The notes under the pieces: model-generated
Database searches by the model: none
What the model saw: the letters and a program-made list of their open reading frames with translations, nothing else
What the model was told of the DNA's origin: nothing
Part shown: piece by piece, positions 35,501 through 46,852 of the stretch
How positions within the stretch are numbered: the first letter of the stretch is position 1
How the letters are laid out: each line of letters begins with the position of its first letter
Source of the DNA: Adineta ricciae
Taxonomy: Eukaryota > Rotifera > Eurotatoria > Adinetida > Adinetidae
Reading direction: 5' to 3'
NCBI GenBank assembly: GCA_905250025.1
Contig: CAJNOJ010000020.1
Span: 124,001 to 188,000, forward strand
DNA length: 64,000 bases
Translations under genes and position numbers: made by a program

Positions 35501-35596
35501 GAGAGAAAATAATGTACATACTTCCCAGAAGGAATCAGTTTGAGGTAAGTAAAGATCATTGTCAATGTTGGATTTATCACCATTCCCAAGGTCCAT
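32528..35596 (-). CDS. Syndapin / PACSIN (F-BAR + SH3) with an extra in-frame exon
   Basis: F-BAR proteins of this family bend membranes and link endocytosis to actin. ATG at 35596 ([18 protein letters not shown], then QTDSFWE, as in PACSINs). F-BAR domain: [40 protein letters not shown] (35400-35330), [26 protein letters not shown] (35220-35150), [23 protein letters not shown] (to about 35040), then further exons to [19 protein letters not shown] (about 34230). A linker has [15 protein letters not shown] (33600) and two NPF endocytic motifs ([10 protein letters not shown] near 33250 and [10 protein letters not shown] near 32870). The C-terminal SH3 starts [19 protein letters not shown] and ends [11 protein letters not shown] at 32528. 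Between WPIFE and EYSDAQ lies an in-frame open exon, 33838-34083 (82 codons), Arg-rich at its end, with no counterpart in the PACSINs I know. Confidence 0.9.
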
Positions 35597-37398
35597 AACG
35601 GCAGAATGAGTTAAATATTAAGGTAAAACAGTTCAGTTGAAGACAAGAAGAAGGAAATAATCTGAAATCAAATCGGTCATAGATCATACAAAGAAAACTA
35701 TCATGTTATTTAATCCTTTGATAAATGTTGCCTTGGAGGAAAAAAAGATTCTTATCGCAAACACATGAATAAAAAAACCCTTACAGCACGCACTATACAA
35801 AAACGACGGAAGAATAGAACAAAAACAAAAATCTATTATAAGTCCACTATTCAAACTGAAACGACATATGTTGCTCATTTAATTATAAACAACGCTGTGT
35901 ATGCGTACGTATGTTTGTTTTGATAATAGTAAAAATATAAATAGTACATTTCGATTTTATTTGCTCACAATTAAAACCATCCTACGATATGAAAAGGACA
36001 TTTTTGTTAGCAGATATTGAAATCGAATAAATTGTGTTCATTCTACGCACGCTCAAAAATAAAAACGATTTTATTGCTGAACTTGATTAGCAATACTCAC
36101 AAACATCCTTGACTATTGTAATAAAACCTAAATGAGTAAAAGCGAGACGAAATAAAAAACACGAGAGATAAGAATGAACATTGTTATACGGTCTATCGAC
36201 AGTAGACAATGATCGTATCATATATACATTTGTGAACTGAACTCACGTTTGCAATATTACATTCTCGAGACAGGTGGCGATGATCTCTACTATTTAACGT
36301 CATCCGACCGATAAGATCTATTCTTTGTATGATTCCCAAAAGGAAAATTATGAGAGTCTTTTTATATCGTCTCTCTCCGTTTTGCACATCGAGAGATAAC
36401 TGATCAAGACAAGGAAACGATCGCAATGCTATAGAATCTATCGAAGCTAGTTGTATCTCTACGTCCTTTGTTTTTCTCTCTTCTTCGATTTATTCACTTT
36501 AGGTCAATCAATGTACTGTCGACAACAGCAACGTAATGTTGGAGAACATATACATACATATATTCATACGAAAGAGAATAAGTTAAGGTATGTAAACGAA
36601 TGACTGCTCGAAGTTCATCTCCGTTGTTATGGTGGGAGAGAAAAAAAAGCGAAGAGAAGATGAGAGTCAACGGTCTCTCTTGGTTGGTATGTAACGTTCA
36701 ATATATAACTATGTGCGTTATTAAACATTTACGAAAAAAATCAAATGAACTTGAACTCGAACGATTAACAATTAGATAAATAATGGCCTTGTTTCTGTTC
36801 AATCTATTATTATAGATAAAGAATTTCGAAACGAAAATCTACCGTATAATTATAACGCATAACTTTGATTGCACGTGAAAAGGAGAAATGATTTGACGAT
36901 GCAATAACGTTTGACTAAGCGTTTTACTCACCTACGTGTTAAACTGTTTTATCGTTTTTCGAAAATGAAATATTAGTCACTGCAATTATGCAGTTAAATA
37001 GACAAAAATGATTTAATAAACATGAAATATTTCATGACTAAGCAAACAATAATAAACAGAAAGGAAGACAGATACAGAGAAATAAAATGAAGAAGAAAAA
37101 AACGAATGTACGTACGTATGTATGCATACGACAAATTTTCATTGGTGACTGAAATAGTTTAACAGATAATTATCAATTTCTAAATTGACTTTATCTAGCG
37201 AAGTCGATTACTAAAACAAAATTTCGCTGTGTTTTTATCTTGATTTCTATCGGAATAGATGTCGCCAAAGGCAGTATCGATTCTCACTCGATTTTTGTTT
37301 CAACAAATCACTTACTTACTAAAAAGAATAATATTATTATCGAAGATTGTTTTTAGTTGTTTACTACAACACTCCGTTTCATCACCGAAACCAGTAAA
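35597..37398. other. Spacer between divergent PACSIN and MPC1 genes
   Basis: 1.8 kb, AT-rich, with a GA microsatellite in the flanking PACSIN intron (35491-35506) and short TACG/TATG repeats near 37110-37130. The two flanking genes are divergent, so both promoters lie here. No ORF worth reporting. Confidence 0.5.
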
Positions 37399-38088
37399 AT
37401 GGCCTCGCTAATAAGTCGTGGAATAGCACAGTTGAAAAGTAAAGAAATGCGCGATTATTTAATGAGGTACGAACTTAGGTACATGATTATTATATAAACT
37501 AATTTATCTTCGTCTATGTTTTAGCACGGTAAGATTTAACAGAACTGATGTATTTTGATTGTAACCTTCGTATTTATTTTTAATGAAAAGCATTTCTGGG
37601 GTCCAGGTAACGCCCTTCATTTGCTAATGAACAATACGTGACTTTGTAATTTATTTCTAGTTGCTAACTGGGGTTTACCATTGGCTGCTATTGCTGATTT
37701 GAAAAAAGATCCAGAAATTATCAGTCCAAAAATGACTGTTGGTAAGATTTTTACAGAACACGATCGGATGAATATGATGAATCTACTTACTTTTAATAGC
37801 CTTATGTTTTTATTCAATGTTATTCATGCGTTTTGCACTCCAAGTTAAGCCTAAAAATCGACTTTTATTTGCTTGTCATTTTGCAAATGAATGTGCACAA
37901 CTTGTGCAATTAGCACGTTTTATTAATCACAAGTATAAATTGTCTTTTCATTTGATTCTTTTTCTTTAACTTTTCTCTCCAGGTATGGAACGCCCCAACC
38001 CATGAAACAGTATCAGGTGCCAGCTTCTGCAACAAAACCTACAGGAACAGGAACATCAGCACCCATTCAACCCGTCCGTTCAGCCTAG
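37399..38088 (+). CDS. MPC1: Mitochondrial pyruvate carrier subunit 1
   Basis: MPC1 and MPC2 together import pyruvate across the inner mitochondrial membrane. Six exons in frame: 37399-37466, 37525-37528, 37591-37606, 37661-37741, 37800-37932, 37983-38088 (135 residues). The protein carries the MPC1 hallmarks [79 protein letters not shown]. The strongly conserved DYLMSTHFWGPVANW is encoded across three introns, using a 4-nt and a 16-nt exon; skipping the 4-nt exon would shift the frame. The Pro/Thr/Ala-rich tail (about 25 residues) is longer than in mammals. Convergent with the MLF gene, 360 bp away. Confidence 0.95.
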
Positions 38089-38448
38089 ATCATGATGATA
38101 CCGAAACTAACTGTAGTGATCATCGTTTGACGTATTTTTCTATTCTTTTTTTTGTTTTTAAATTATTTTCCATAGTAGGTTATTGAAAACTCTTGTAGTC
38201 AACTCACCAGTCATAAGAAAATGGCTACTCAACTAGACAATATCTGATTAATAAAAACTCCACATGCGATAATGGAACTTCCGACTATTTTCTTCTTTTA
38301 TTCCCACTTCCGTACGCGCAATACTTCAAAGAACGGAAGATTTTGACGAATAGAAAATAGAACTTTTCTTTTAAATCTATGTACAAATAGCTTTTATTGC
38401 CAAATATCTAACTACAGTCAAGAAAAGAATGTTCTGCTTAGACTACTG
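38089..38448. other. Convergent 3' spacer (MPC1 / MLF)
   Basis: Contains AATAAA-like ATTAATAAAA near 38248 on the plus strand, suited to MPC1 polyadenylation. Nothing else recognised. Confidence 0.55.
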
Positions 38449-39239
38449 TCACTTCCTTCGTCGTTGTTTCTCATTTTTATCTGATTGTGTATGTTCTATA
38501 GCCAGTTGTCTGGGCTCTTGAGATTGTGATCGAAGTCGCCCGTGAGTTGGCGGTGTCATCAGTAAATTGTCCGTGTAACCGCCGAAGCCATTACGATTCG
38601 AATTTTTAAAGCCATATTGTTCAGCTCGACTGAACCATTGCCGTTCGAACTCATTTTCATCATCAATATGTTCGAAATCACGATGTTCTAAAATTCGACC
38701 ACTGACTGGATCACGTTCTTTGGTTATACGATGACCACGCTCACCGAGCCGATGAGCAACTTCCATCTTTTCTAAATTTCGTCCTGTATCGCGCACTGCT
38801 TTGCGTGTTCGCGCGAGACCTACACAGATACCGAAATAAATTGTAGACAAAAACTTCAGATGTTCAAGTATTTACCTTCGGGGCCACGTAGTTGTTCGGA
38901 TGTTGCTTGAATGATTCGTGGTTGATCACCACTTCGTCTGTCCATGCTCATGACAGTTGCTGAACTAAATGATAGGCCTTGACCATTTTGACCATTGAAG
39001 TTTTGACTCATCACTGGTTCCAATTGACGAAACATTTGTCCCATACTGCCCATCATACTTTGCATCAGACCGAGCGGATTGTCAAATGGTGACAGACTTT
39101 GGTCATTAGTTGGTTGACGTTGACTGATTTGTCGATTTGAGTTGTCATACCGTGATCGATTTTCTAATGCTAAGCCTTCAAATGGTAGATCAAGACCCGA
39201 AAAAAATGGATCGTTGCGAAACGTTGCAAAACTATTCAT
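38449..39239 (-). CDS. Myeloid leukemia factor (MLF) family protein
   Basis: Two exons, 38876-39239 and 38449-38819 (244 residues, typical length). N-terminus MNSFATFRNDPFFSG..., then a Met-rich stretch (LMQSMMGSMGQMFRQL), SSATVMSMDRRSGDQPRIIQATSEQLRGPEGLARTRKAVRDTGRNLEKMEVAHRLGERGHRITKERDP and LEHRDFEHIDDENEFERQW, the diagnostic MLF1/MLF2 core. MLFs are adaptor-like proteins linked to cell-cycle control, COP9 signalosome and stress responses; biochemical function is unsettled. A basic C-terminus ends KQRRRK. The intron splits the Gly-Leu-Ala-Arg core. Confidence 0.93.
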
Positions 39240-40448
39240 TTTGTTCGATTGAAGTAATTGAAAATGAAGTTTTTTGCGCCGTAGTTTGATTTATATATAT
39301 TCAGCAAAGAGAACATAGACAGTGAAACTTCGCGAGTGTTCTAGAAGTAGGAGAAAGAATGAAAAAGTGAGGGAAGACGTTAAATATTGTTTTTTCTCTT
39401 TCGGCCCTCTTTATACCGAAGGAAAAAAGAAAATATTAAATTTCTTGTTTTTTCCTCTGCAAGCAACGGTAGAATAAATGCTTGTGCAAATGAGCGTATA
39501 CTCTGCAACTTTGATATTATCTCACACGAATCAGTATCAACGCAAGAGAAATTTGACAATGAGCTGAATCTGATATAATTGAATTGATACATAAATATTA
39601 AAGATGTCTCGAAGATTCTTTCCACGTTGTCGTTCGACGATAGAAATTCGATAGATCTCACTCATTTGTGTGGACTGAGGTGTAATAGGCACTACCTGAT
39701 GAAGTACAGCATCGGAACAGTTCAATATGATTGAGAATTGAACTCAATCACACATTTTCCCAATGGTGTCGTCTTCCGATGCATCGTCGTCATTGCTGAT
39801 GAATTTTAAAATGTTAAAGGCAATGCACCACAATGACTATGCTGTTCAATTAATGAATCAAGATTTTCATCGCCCTAGACATTCTCTTGTTTAAGAATTT
39901 TTTTTGTTAGGCTTCTCGATGATGATGATTGAGCATTGTCACTGTTTAATACGTGTGACAGGATAGAAAAAGCAGAAAAGAATCGATCGAAGTCGGTAAA
40001 AAATCTTTCCCACTGGACCAAAACGACCATCGAATGGATATTCATCCTCTTTATCGTCATTATTATTATTATTATTTTCACTCGCGTTCTTTCGTCGTTG
40101 AAATTTATCTACAGGTACACAAAAATGAGATTTCATCGAATGAGTCGATTTATTATAAAGCAGATTCGGTTTAACAGTACAAACTTCTCTTTGACCGAAA
40201 TTCTATGTGATCATCCGTTTGCACTTCTGAAACCCGATTCCTGTAGTATTTTACGAGAATGTGTAACAGATGTTCGGTTCGTATTCATTGCTTTCGAGAA
40301 CATATGATATGATTAAACAATTTCAGTTAAATTTTGCTTCGAAAGAAAATCTATATGATGAACATCAATGTTAAGAGTGGTGTAATCAGGATTTGATAGG
40401 TGGCCTGGCAGTGCCTTGTAGAAAAGTAAAAAATCTAAAACTTTTCAG

Positions 40449-40486
40449 GATTTTTGAAAAATTTCTCACAGATTTTTCAAAAAATC
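40449..40486. repeat. AT-rich hairpin
   Basis: 40449-40462 is complementary to 40472-40486 apart from one extra base, with a 9-nt loop. It is flanked by plain AT-rich sequence. It could be a remnant of a small inverted-repeat element. Confidence 0.55.
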
Positions 40487-41047
40487 AAAATAACCTATGA
40501 CTAAAAAACCTCCGTGGTCTAACAGCACCATGCCATTCCTTCGCTACACCGCTAATTCAAAAGCCAATACTGAGCAATAAGTACTATCAATAATGTCAAC
40601 ATGAACCTTCTTTTATATTCAGATGTCATTCTACGGATACTGCGCTCTTGGAATCGGTCGGCGCTTCATTCGAAAGCTAGGGTAACCTGATCCAATATAC
40701 AAAGGCTATCGAAACCTTTCAATCGGACTGAATTTACAACCATGTTACGCATTTGATCTTCTACATGTATTATCAAGCAATCGCTTGACAGAAGTTAACT
40801 TACATGTCATGGCTAAACAGTAGTGCTATATAGCCTATTTACTTGTCTCTTTAGTCATTATCTATCAAACTTGTCTATTAAACTATGATTACATTTATAA
40901 TGTTCTATGTCATTCATGATACAGATGACTGCGCAAAACGGCGATCGTTCTTTAAATGTTTCTTTTTTTCTTTTGTAATTGTTTGTTTATTACTCTTTCT
41001 TCTCCTCACAGGTAATCTTCTATAAATACATGTACATTTTGCCAGCG

Positions 41048-41113
41048 ATGAATTCATTTTTGTATGTCAACCTGTTCTGTCTTTTAATTACCTGTATCTA
41101 CTCTCAAGGTTAA
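41048..41113 (+). other. Signal-peptide-like upstream ORF, in frame with and abutting the next gene
   Basis: A 21-codon frame starting MNSFLYVNLFCLLITC ends in TAA at 41111-41113, directly followed in the same frame by the ATG at 41114. Its residues (a short polar start, a hydrophobic core, a small-residue end YSQG) look like a signal peptide. Either a coincidental uORF, or the start of a secreted protein interrupted by a single stop codon; a CAAG/GTTAAA donor at its end is a third option. Confidence 0.35.
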
Positions 41114-41449
41114 ATGGTTATTTCGTGTGAAAACGATCTTTCGAAGGAACACAATACTGAACAGTCATCGTTCGACGTAGAACACCCAAGTGTCAATGAA
41201 CAAACTCTGCATTCACCGACATTACGCCAACGATGTGAAAAATTATGCGATGACATCCATAAAATTCAAATGATTGAGTACGAACAATCCTTAATCTCGG
41301 AACGAATGATTTCCATTGACGCTGAAAAGCAACAGTTAGAACAATTACTGAATATCTTACGATCATCAAAACCTAACGACAAGAAGAAGACGCCGAAATC
41401 CCATCCACACTCATCGAAACGTCTTCACTGCAAATCCAAACCACGATGA
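41114..41449 (+). CDS. Small coiled-coil protein, copy 1 of a tandem pair
   Basis: 111 residues, one exon, unknown family. An acidic N-terminal half, then a helix of about 35 residues (IQMIEYEQSLISERM...LLNILRS, residues about 53-87) and a basic Lys/His/Ser tail. The helix shares I-x-x-I-E-x-E-Q....E-R-M.....L-L-x-x-L-x-S with the next gene. AATAAA follows the stop (about 41466). Confidence 0.6.
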   Translation: MVISCENDLSKEHNTEQSSFDVEHPSVNEQTLHSPTLRQRCEKLCDDIHKIQMIEYEQSLISERMISIDAEKQQLEQLLNILRSSKPNDKKKTPKSHPHSSKRLHCKSKPR

Positions 41450-41750
41450 ACTGCTTAAACATCCAATAAATGTTTCGTTTTCTTTCTTTGTATAGAACTA
41501 TATTCCAATAAATAATACATCAAATATCACATCCTATCTGTTTTCCCTTCTCAGTGGCCCCTCGTTTACTTTAGTCACTGTGACCTAAACTTACCCAGTC
41601 CCTTGCCTAAAATCTTACAGTCATACTATTACCTTACGTATTAACGATCTGTCATGCATCATTCATTTTCCTATCATTCACTTTCAAACAAACATAAAAA
41701 TATAACAAAACGACATTCAGTCATACGCTACCCGAACGATCAAGAGCTAC

Positions 41751-41963
41751 ATGTCCATGCATATGAAAGACGCATCCAACAACCCTCAACAAGCACCGCG
41801 ATCTGATAAGAAAGAACCTCATGAAGCAACAGAAATTGAAACCATTGAACGTGAACAACGAGCAGTAGTAGAACGAATGATGCAGGTCCAAATACAACAA
41901 GCACGAGTAAAGCATTTACTCGATGTATTACAATCTTTAGACGATGATGAAGGTCATGACTGA
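41751..41963 (+). CDS. Small coiled-coil protein, copy 2 of a tandem pair
   Basis: 70 residues, one exon, unknown family. A polar, Met-rich start, then the helix IETIEREQRAVVERMMQV...HLLDVLQS (about residues 27-60), alignable without gaps with the helix of the upstream gene, and an acidic end DDDEGHD. An AATAAA lies about 90 bp after the stop (42053). Same strand as copy 1, 300 bp downstream. Confidence 0.6.
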   Translation: MSMHMKDASNNPQQAPRSDKKEPHEATEIETIEREQRAVVERMMQVQIQQARVKHLLDVLQSLDDDEGHD

Positions 41964-42106
41964 ACGACCGAACTCAATTACTTTTTGTGCCTGTTCTTCC
42001 ATTTTGTACTAAGCGAAAGTTGTATTCAAATGTTTGTAATTTATTATACAAGAATAAATTCCAGAACTAAAACAAATTGTATAAAAAAAAAGCAATGGTC
42101 ATGAAT

Positions 42107-42411
42107 TCATAACAGCCAAATTTTCATCGACTGAGCTGTTGGATAAATCAAACGTTGAAGATCAGGAACGGCTGATTTCTTCACTTTTCTTGTCTGTGGT
42201 GTTGACGAGTCGACCGGACGAGGTGTATATTTTGACAACGACCATCGAATATGAGCTGGCCGTGGTGTTGAACACAGATTAGGAAAAGCAGCACATGTAT
42301 TGAATTTTTTCGGTGTGGATGCTGATTGAGGTTCAAAGAGTGTTGAACTAGAAGAAAAATGCACGTCGGTAAATGTAAATCAGTAGATGACTAGATGAAT
42401 TCTTACTTCAT
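42107..42411 (-). CDS. Short unknown protein with a 5-nt first coding exon
   Basis: Model: exon 42407-42411 (ATGAA), intron with GTAAGA donor and TTCTTCTAG acceptor, exon 42107-42347; 81 residues. Without the first exon the frame has only a GTG start. The protein is rich in Pro, Thr, Ser and basic residues (CSTPRPAHIRWSLSKYTPRPVDSSTP, KKSAVPDLQRLIYPT), likely unstructured; repeated S/T-P sites suggest phosphorylation by proline-directed kinases. I do not recognise a family. Lies 375 bp downstream of the filamin-repeat gene on the same strand. Confidence 0.5.
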
Positions 42412-42785
42412 GTTGATGATTTGGAAATGTGGTGATGAAGAGATTCATGCACTGTATATTTACATACGATATTTCAATTGCTAATTACAATAGAGAAAGA
42501 ATTGTTTACAATCAATAAGTTTAAACTAATAAGAATTAGTGTGATGTGATCCGAATGGTTAATTGATGTAATTGTTTCTCATATGAGCCTGTTATACAGT
42601 ACAGAAAAGAACAAAATTGTATGTTCTTTGATTTATTAAGAGAACGTGTCAGTGAGAGAGAGAGAGAGAAGAGTGTGCGCAATTCTGAGCGTTTGTTGAC
42701 ATTGAAAAATTTCATATTTATTTATTTATTTCATATGGAGCCGTTATAGAAACGATTGATAATCTAGAAAACATTTGGTTTCTTT
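42412..42785. other. Spacer with GA microsatellite
   Basis: 374 bp between the filamin-repeat gene and the short unknown gene, with a GAGAGA run at about 42653-42668 and TATTTATTTATTT near 42715. No exon seen. Confidence 0.5.
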
Positions 42786-45458
42786 TTACCACGTACAAGA
42801 AATATTTATGTACAAAATTTGTTCATCCGGTGTAAAATCTACGCGCATATTATTCTCATTTTTTGTATCATAAAATTCTTTAATAAGAACGTTCGGTTTG
42901 ATATTCCCATGCCCATCAGTAATTGTAACACGATAATTGCTTTCATCTTCGTTTGCTGACGTTTGAATGTCGGTCGAAGATGATGAAAGTGATGATTTCG
43001 AAGAAATATCATCATTTGAGCTGTAGCCACTTTCATACGTTGAATTTTTCTCATTCAGCGTTGTAGTTAAACAATCTTTTAATGAAAATAAGAAATGTGT
43101 TGGCTGGTTCAGTGGTACACAGGCGTTTTTCATAGCTGGGCCAGATAGAAGAATATCTTTTTCTTGTATAGCATGACTGTAGAATGGGTTTTGCTCAGCA
43201 ACGATACCAGCATAATCAACCGAGATGAAATGCTTGCCTAATGTAACAGGTGTAAATGAGCATACGTAGGACGTTCGATGACGACGACGTATGAATACAG
43301 ATGGAGAATGTTTGCCATCTGTTAATATATCGACGTTGAGATGACGATTGGAATCATCGAAGGGACTGTCGATAAAGACCTTGAAAGAGGAAGAAATAGA
43401 ATCACTTAACATACTATTTTCTCATTATGAAACGAAAGACAAGAGGGAGATTCTAGTGATTGAAAAGAATAACCTTGAAAATAGCACGTTCTCTCGATCT
43501 TACTTGGAATTCAACAGTTCGATGCAACATAAGTTCTTTTGGTAAACCAACAACACGTATGCGAGGCTTGTCTCGTAAACTCAAACTCTTGTCTACATGC
43601 GCAATGAACGGTGAATTGGTTATATCTTTATCATTTTCGAGAATATGTATGGGACATTTGCCTTCCGTTAATGGAACGTATCGTACGGTTGCCATTTGTT
43701 GCTCGTAATCGATTTCAGCTTGATAGGATGGCTCTAATCGAAAGTGTATGTTTGGATGAAGTGTTTGATTAAGGTCAACGTAGAATTCTGTTGGTAAACC
43801 GACAATTGCACGCTTAAGGCCAGGACCAAATGGTTTTAATTTCGATGGAAAATTCAATTCATCTTGAATAACATCAATAGCCACTTGACGGTGAATGGTA
43901 TTGTTGAATAGAACTAACAATCGATGCTCGCCAATTGACATCGGTTGATAGGTCAATTCAAGTAAGTCAGGCGATAAAGTACGGCGTTGCACAACGATCG
44001 TATGGCCATGTGGATCGAGAATTGAAATCGAAAACGAATCAACGCTGGGATGCTGATAGGTATTGTACGACGATTTCAATCGAAGACGAAAACGTGCGAT
44101 TGAATTAACAATGATCTTTGTTGAACATCCATCACCCTCTAGTTCATAGTGAGGTACTTCTAAAGAAACACAGTAAAGTTTTTTTTTCTTTCGCTGTCGA
44201 CAGTCTGAATAGTGAGGATGGTTTTGCTTACTTAGTCGTAAATTAGAAAGAATTTGCGAACGATATGGTGGATGTGTCATAATGAAATGATGCGTTTACA
44301 TCAAATCGAGAAGAAATGAAAGTGATATAGAACTAAGAAGTCTATGCGTATAGGACTGTGTGTGATTTCTTTTTTCTTTTCTCTTCTGATAACGATCGAA
44401 TCGATGATTTCGGTATATGTTACAAGTATATTTTTCCTCGATTTTACTATTAGATCGAAAATATATTCTGGTGGTTAAGTCAAGTATTTTATTTCGCTTG
44501 TGGAGATGAAGTAATCAAGTCTCAAGTAGATGTAAGGAGTTGACGTCAACGAATAAATGTTGATTTTTGATCAATATACTCGTATACTTCGAAACATGGA
44601 AGCGATTTTCGTTTTTGTGTTTCGCAATTAGATAAGAGGAAAATTATACAGTTATTTACCTTGTTGCGGTAGTTTTATAATTTCTTCAACTAATGACGAC
44701 TGTTTCTTTTGATAGGAACCATAATTTGACGTTGGATTTCGAATAAAAATCATATGTTGTTGATTAATTACTTTAATATTATTATGAAAAAACGAGATTC
44801 GATAAATTCCAGCTTTATTCATTGGTGTATATTGACATGAAAAGAGTTTCGTATGACCTTGATTATATGTACTGATTGATTGTAGATCAATAGTGACAAG
44901 ATTTTCGTCGGGATCTAAGATAATTACATCGAGTGGTAATGAAAGATTCGTTCGCATAGACGATGTTAATTCGAAACAGAACAGAATCGATTGATTTAAT
45001 TCGTTGTATGGGTGATACGATTGTATACCTTGACCAAAACAGCGGATATCCATCTTTTGTGTCGGATGGATTTGTGTCCGAGCGATGACTGATTGTTGAA
45101 ATTTAGAGAGGAAATCATCGAAATGCTTCTCATTCGTAAGCAGTTCATTTGTGGAGATTGTTGATAGTGGAGATAGATGAAGATATTCTTCGGCAAGACA
45201 AATGATTTCTTGTAAAGTTCGTAATGAATTCGAACAATGAATACGGTACATATTTGGACATAGAGAATCGAACGACGTATACAGTTTTCGTATAGAAGGA
45301 AGGACTTGAAGGAAATGACAGTTGGTCTTGATCATTGCTGATTTTTTCATATCGAGTAAATCGAGTTCATTGGGATTGCTCCATATCGAATCGTTCTCAT
45401 GGTGATTAATGTTCGAAGTTAAATATGACGTCATTGGATATTTGTGATGTTTACCCAT
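42786..45458 (-). CDS. Filamin-type Ig-repeat protein without actin-binding CH domains
   Basis: Three exons in frame: 44660-45458, 43474-44159, 42786-43379 (692 residues). The N-terminal 150 residues are helical and not recognised. From about residue 155 several filamin-like beta repeats can be seen: QGHTKLFSCQYTPMNKAGIYRISFFHNNIKV, then ELTYQPMSIGEHRLLVLFNNTI, then GPGLKRAIVGLPTEFYVDL...MATVRYVPLTEGKCPIHILENDKDITNSPFIAHV, then RIRVVGLPKELMLHRTVEFQV...YVCSFTPVTLGKHFISVDYAG...NPFYSHA, and a Ser-rich insert before the last strand set. The Y-x-P-x-x-x-G-x-(H/Y)-x-(I/L)-x-(V/L) signature and the SPF/NPF close are typical of filamin repeats. No CH domain, RING or B-box is visible, so it is not a full filamin or a TRIM2/3-type protein as modelled. 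An unread upstream exon cannot be excluded. Confidence 0.8.
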
Positions 45459-46852
45459 TTTCTTGGACGAGCGGTATTCTTGATTGAATAGACAAAGATC
45501 GACCTAGAAAATACACACGTTTAGATACAAGAAGGCTTAAGTTAAATCAAGTCTAGCTGTAAACACGAATACGACGATAATTGTACCTGATATGTTGGTA
45601 ATACTGACACGTATAACTATTTATGTCAACGGAGAGGTTGTCCTTCGTCATCGTTCGACTCAATTAAAATGAAATAAAGAAGAAAAAAAAAGTCAACTTT
45701 AACTAACATGATTACAAATTAATCTTGGAGAGAAATTTCGTGGTTGAAACAAGTTATACGACTGCGTTTTTATGCAAAAGAAACCATAAATCTTCGTAAC
45801 AAAATCAGACAAACAACGAGATATTTTCAGGGACAATCGTTTTACAAAAAAGCAAACGAAAGCCATTTTTACCCTATAATATGTTTATACTTTTCAAGTT
45901 CTTCTACACTATCGCAGAACATTCAACATTCGTATGATAAAAACTTCGAATTCGTTCTTACTTTAACTAACATAATCTTATCGAAGAACATTTAGAAATG
46001 TGTCGTAGACATATGCGTTCAAACTATCGTTATTAATTATTCTACTTTCTATGTTCATTCAAAATCGATTTAGAAACTCTTTATTTAATCATTAGAATCT
46101 ATAATGAATGACGCTCATTAGATTTCAATAGTTCCTTCATTAAGAAACCTTGTTCGATACGTCAACTGATACATGTCGTTATGACTTACTTACTGTTCTA
46201 TGAATTCTATAGAATACAACTACTCCTACATTTCAATTATGTAATATAAACTACCATGTATATCGTATAAACAATATCTGGCATGTATATCGTACGCGAT
46301 ATAATTTGCTTTCAATGTTCATATCGCGAATTACATGTGTTGCTCATCAAAGGAATGATATAGTATTAGAGTATACTTCTTAGGACGTACCTTTCTTTGA
46401 TCTTTTCTTCTCTTCATACTTTCGAGTAAAGTGAAGTAATGTAAATGAACCATCTGATTTTCAAATTACTACTTGCAGTCGACAACAGAACAGAACAGAA
46501 CTGAACGATCGAATTAATCTTTCGTAAGCCTCAAATGTATAATTAAAGTTATTCTTTGCCTGCCTATGACGTAGTGTTGCCTCTATAATCAATAAAAATA
46601 ATATGCAGAGAAGAGAAATTTCAATATGATTCAGTACAACTAATATTCCACTGCAGGGCTAAGGACAAATCGATTCGTTCATATAACGATGAAGAAATCT
46701 TATTTATGCATGAATAAAGTTTTCATTTTTCTTTCCGCGGTATATCTTTCGAATTTCTCTTCGTGATTGGCTTACAGAAGGAATATTAAAAAGTGCACTA
46801 ATCTCTCTTTTGCTCTTTATAAGGTGAACCGTGAAAAAAAAGAAAGGTTACA
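45459..46852. other. Spacer upstream of the filamin-repeat gene
   Basis: AT-rich, no supportable exon. An 83-codon plus-strand frame at 45744-45995 lacks any recognisable feature. CAGAACAGAACAGAAC microrepeat near 46483-46500. The tRNA terminator run lies at its right end. Confidence 0.5.
46832..46846 (-). terminator. RNA polymerase III terminator of tRNA-Asp
   Basis: On the minus strand a run of eight T residues (after TTTC) starts shortly after the tRNA 3' end, as expected for Pol III termination. Confidence 0.8.

Larger units (their letters stand above)
39240..41113. other. Spacer upstream of MLF and the small coiled-coil genes
   Basis: 1.9 kb. No recognisable exon apart from a short upstream ORF abutting the next gene (41048-41113). 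It contains an AT-rich hairpin (40449-40486). A 123-codon plus-strand frame at 39936-40307 has a poly-Ile run from an ATT array and no recognisable domain. Confidence 0.5.

Noticed and set aside
39936..40307. 123-codon plus-strand ORF with a hydrophobic Ile run
   Set aside because: The Ile run comes from an ATT array; no domain, no splice partner and no conserved motif.
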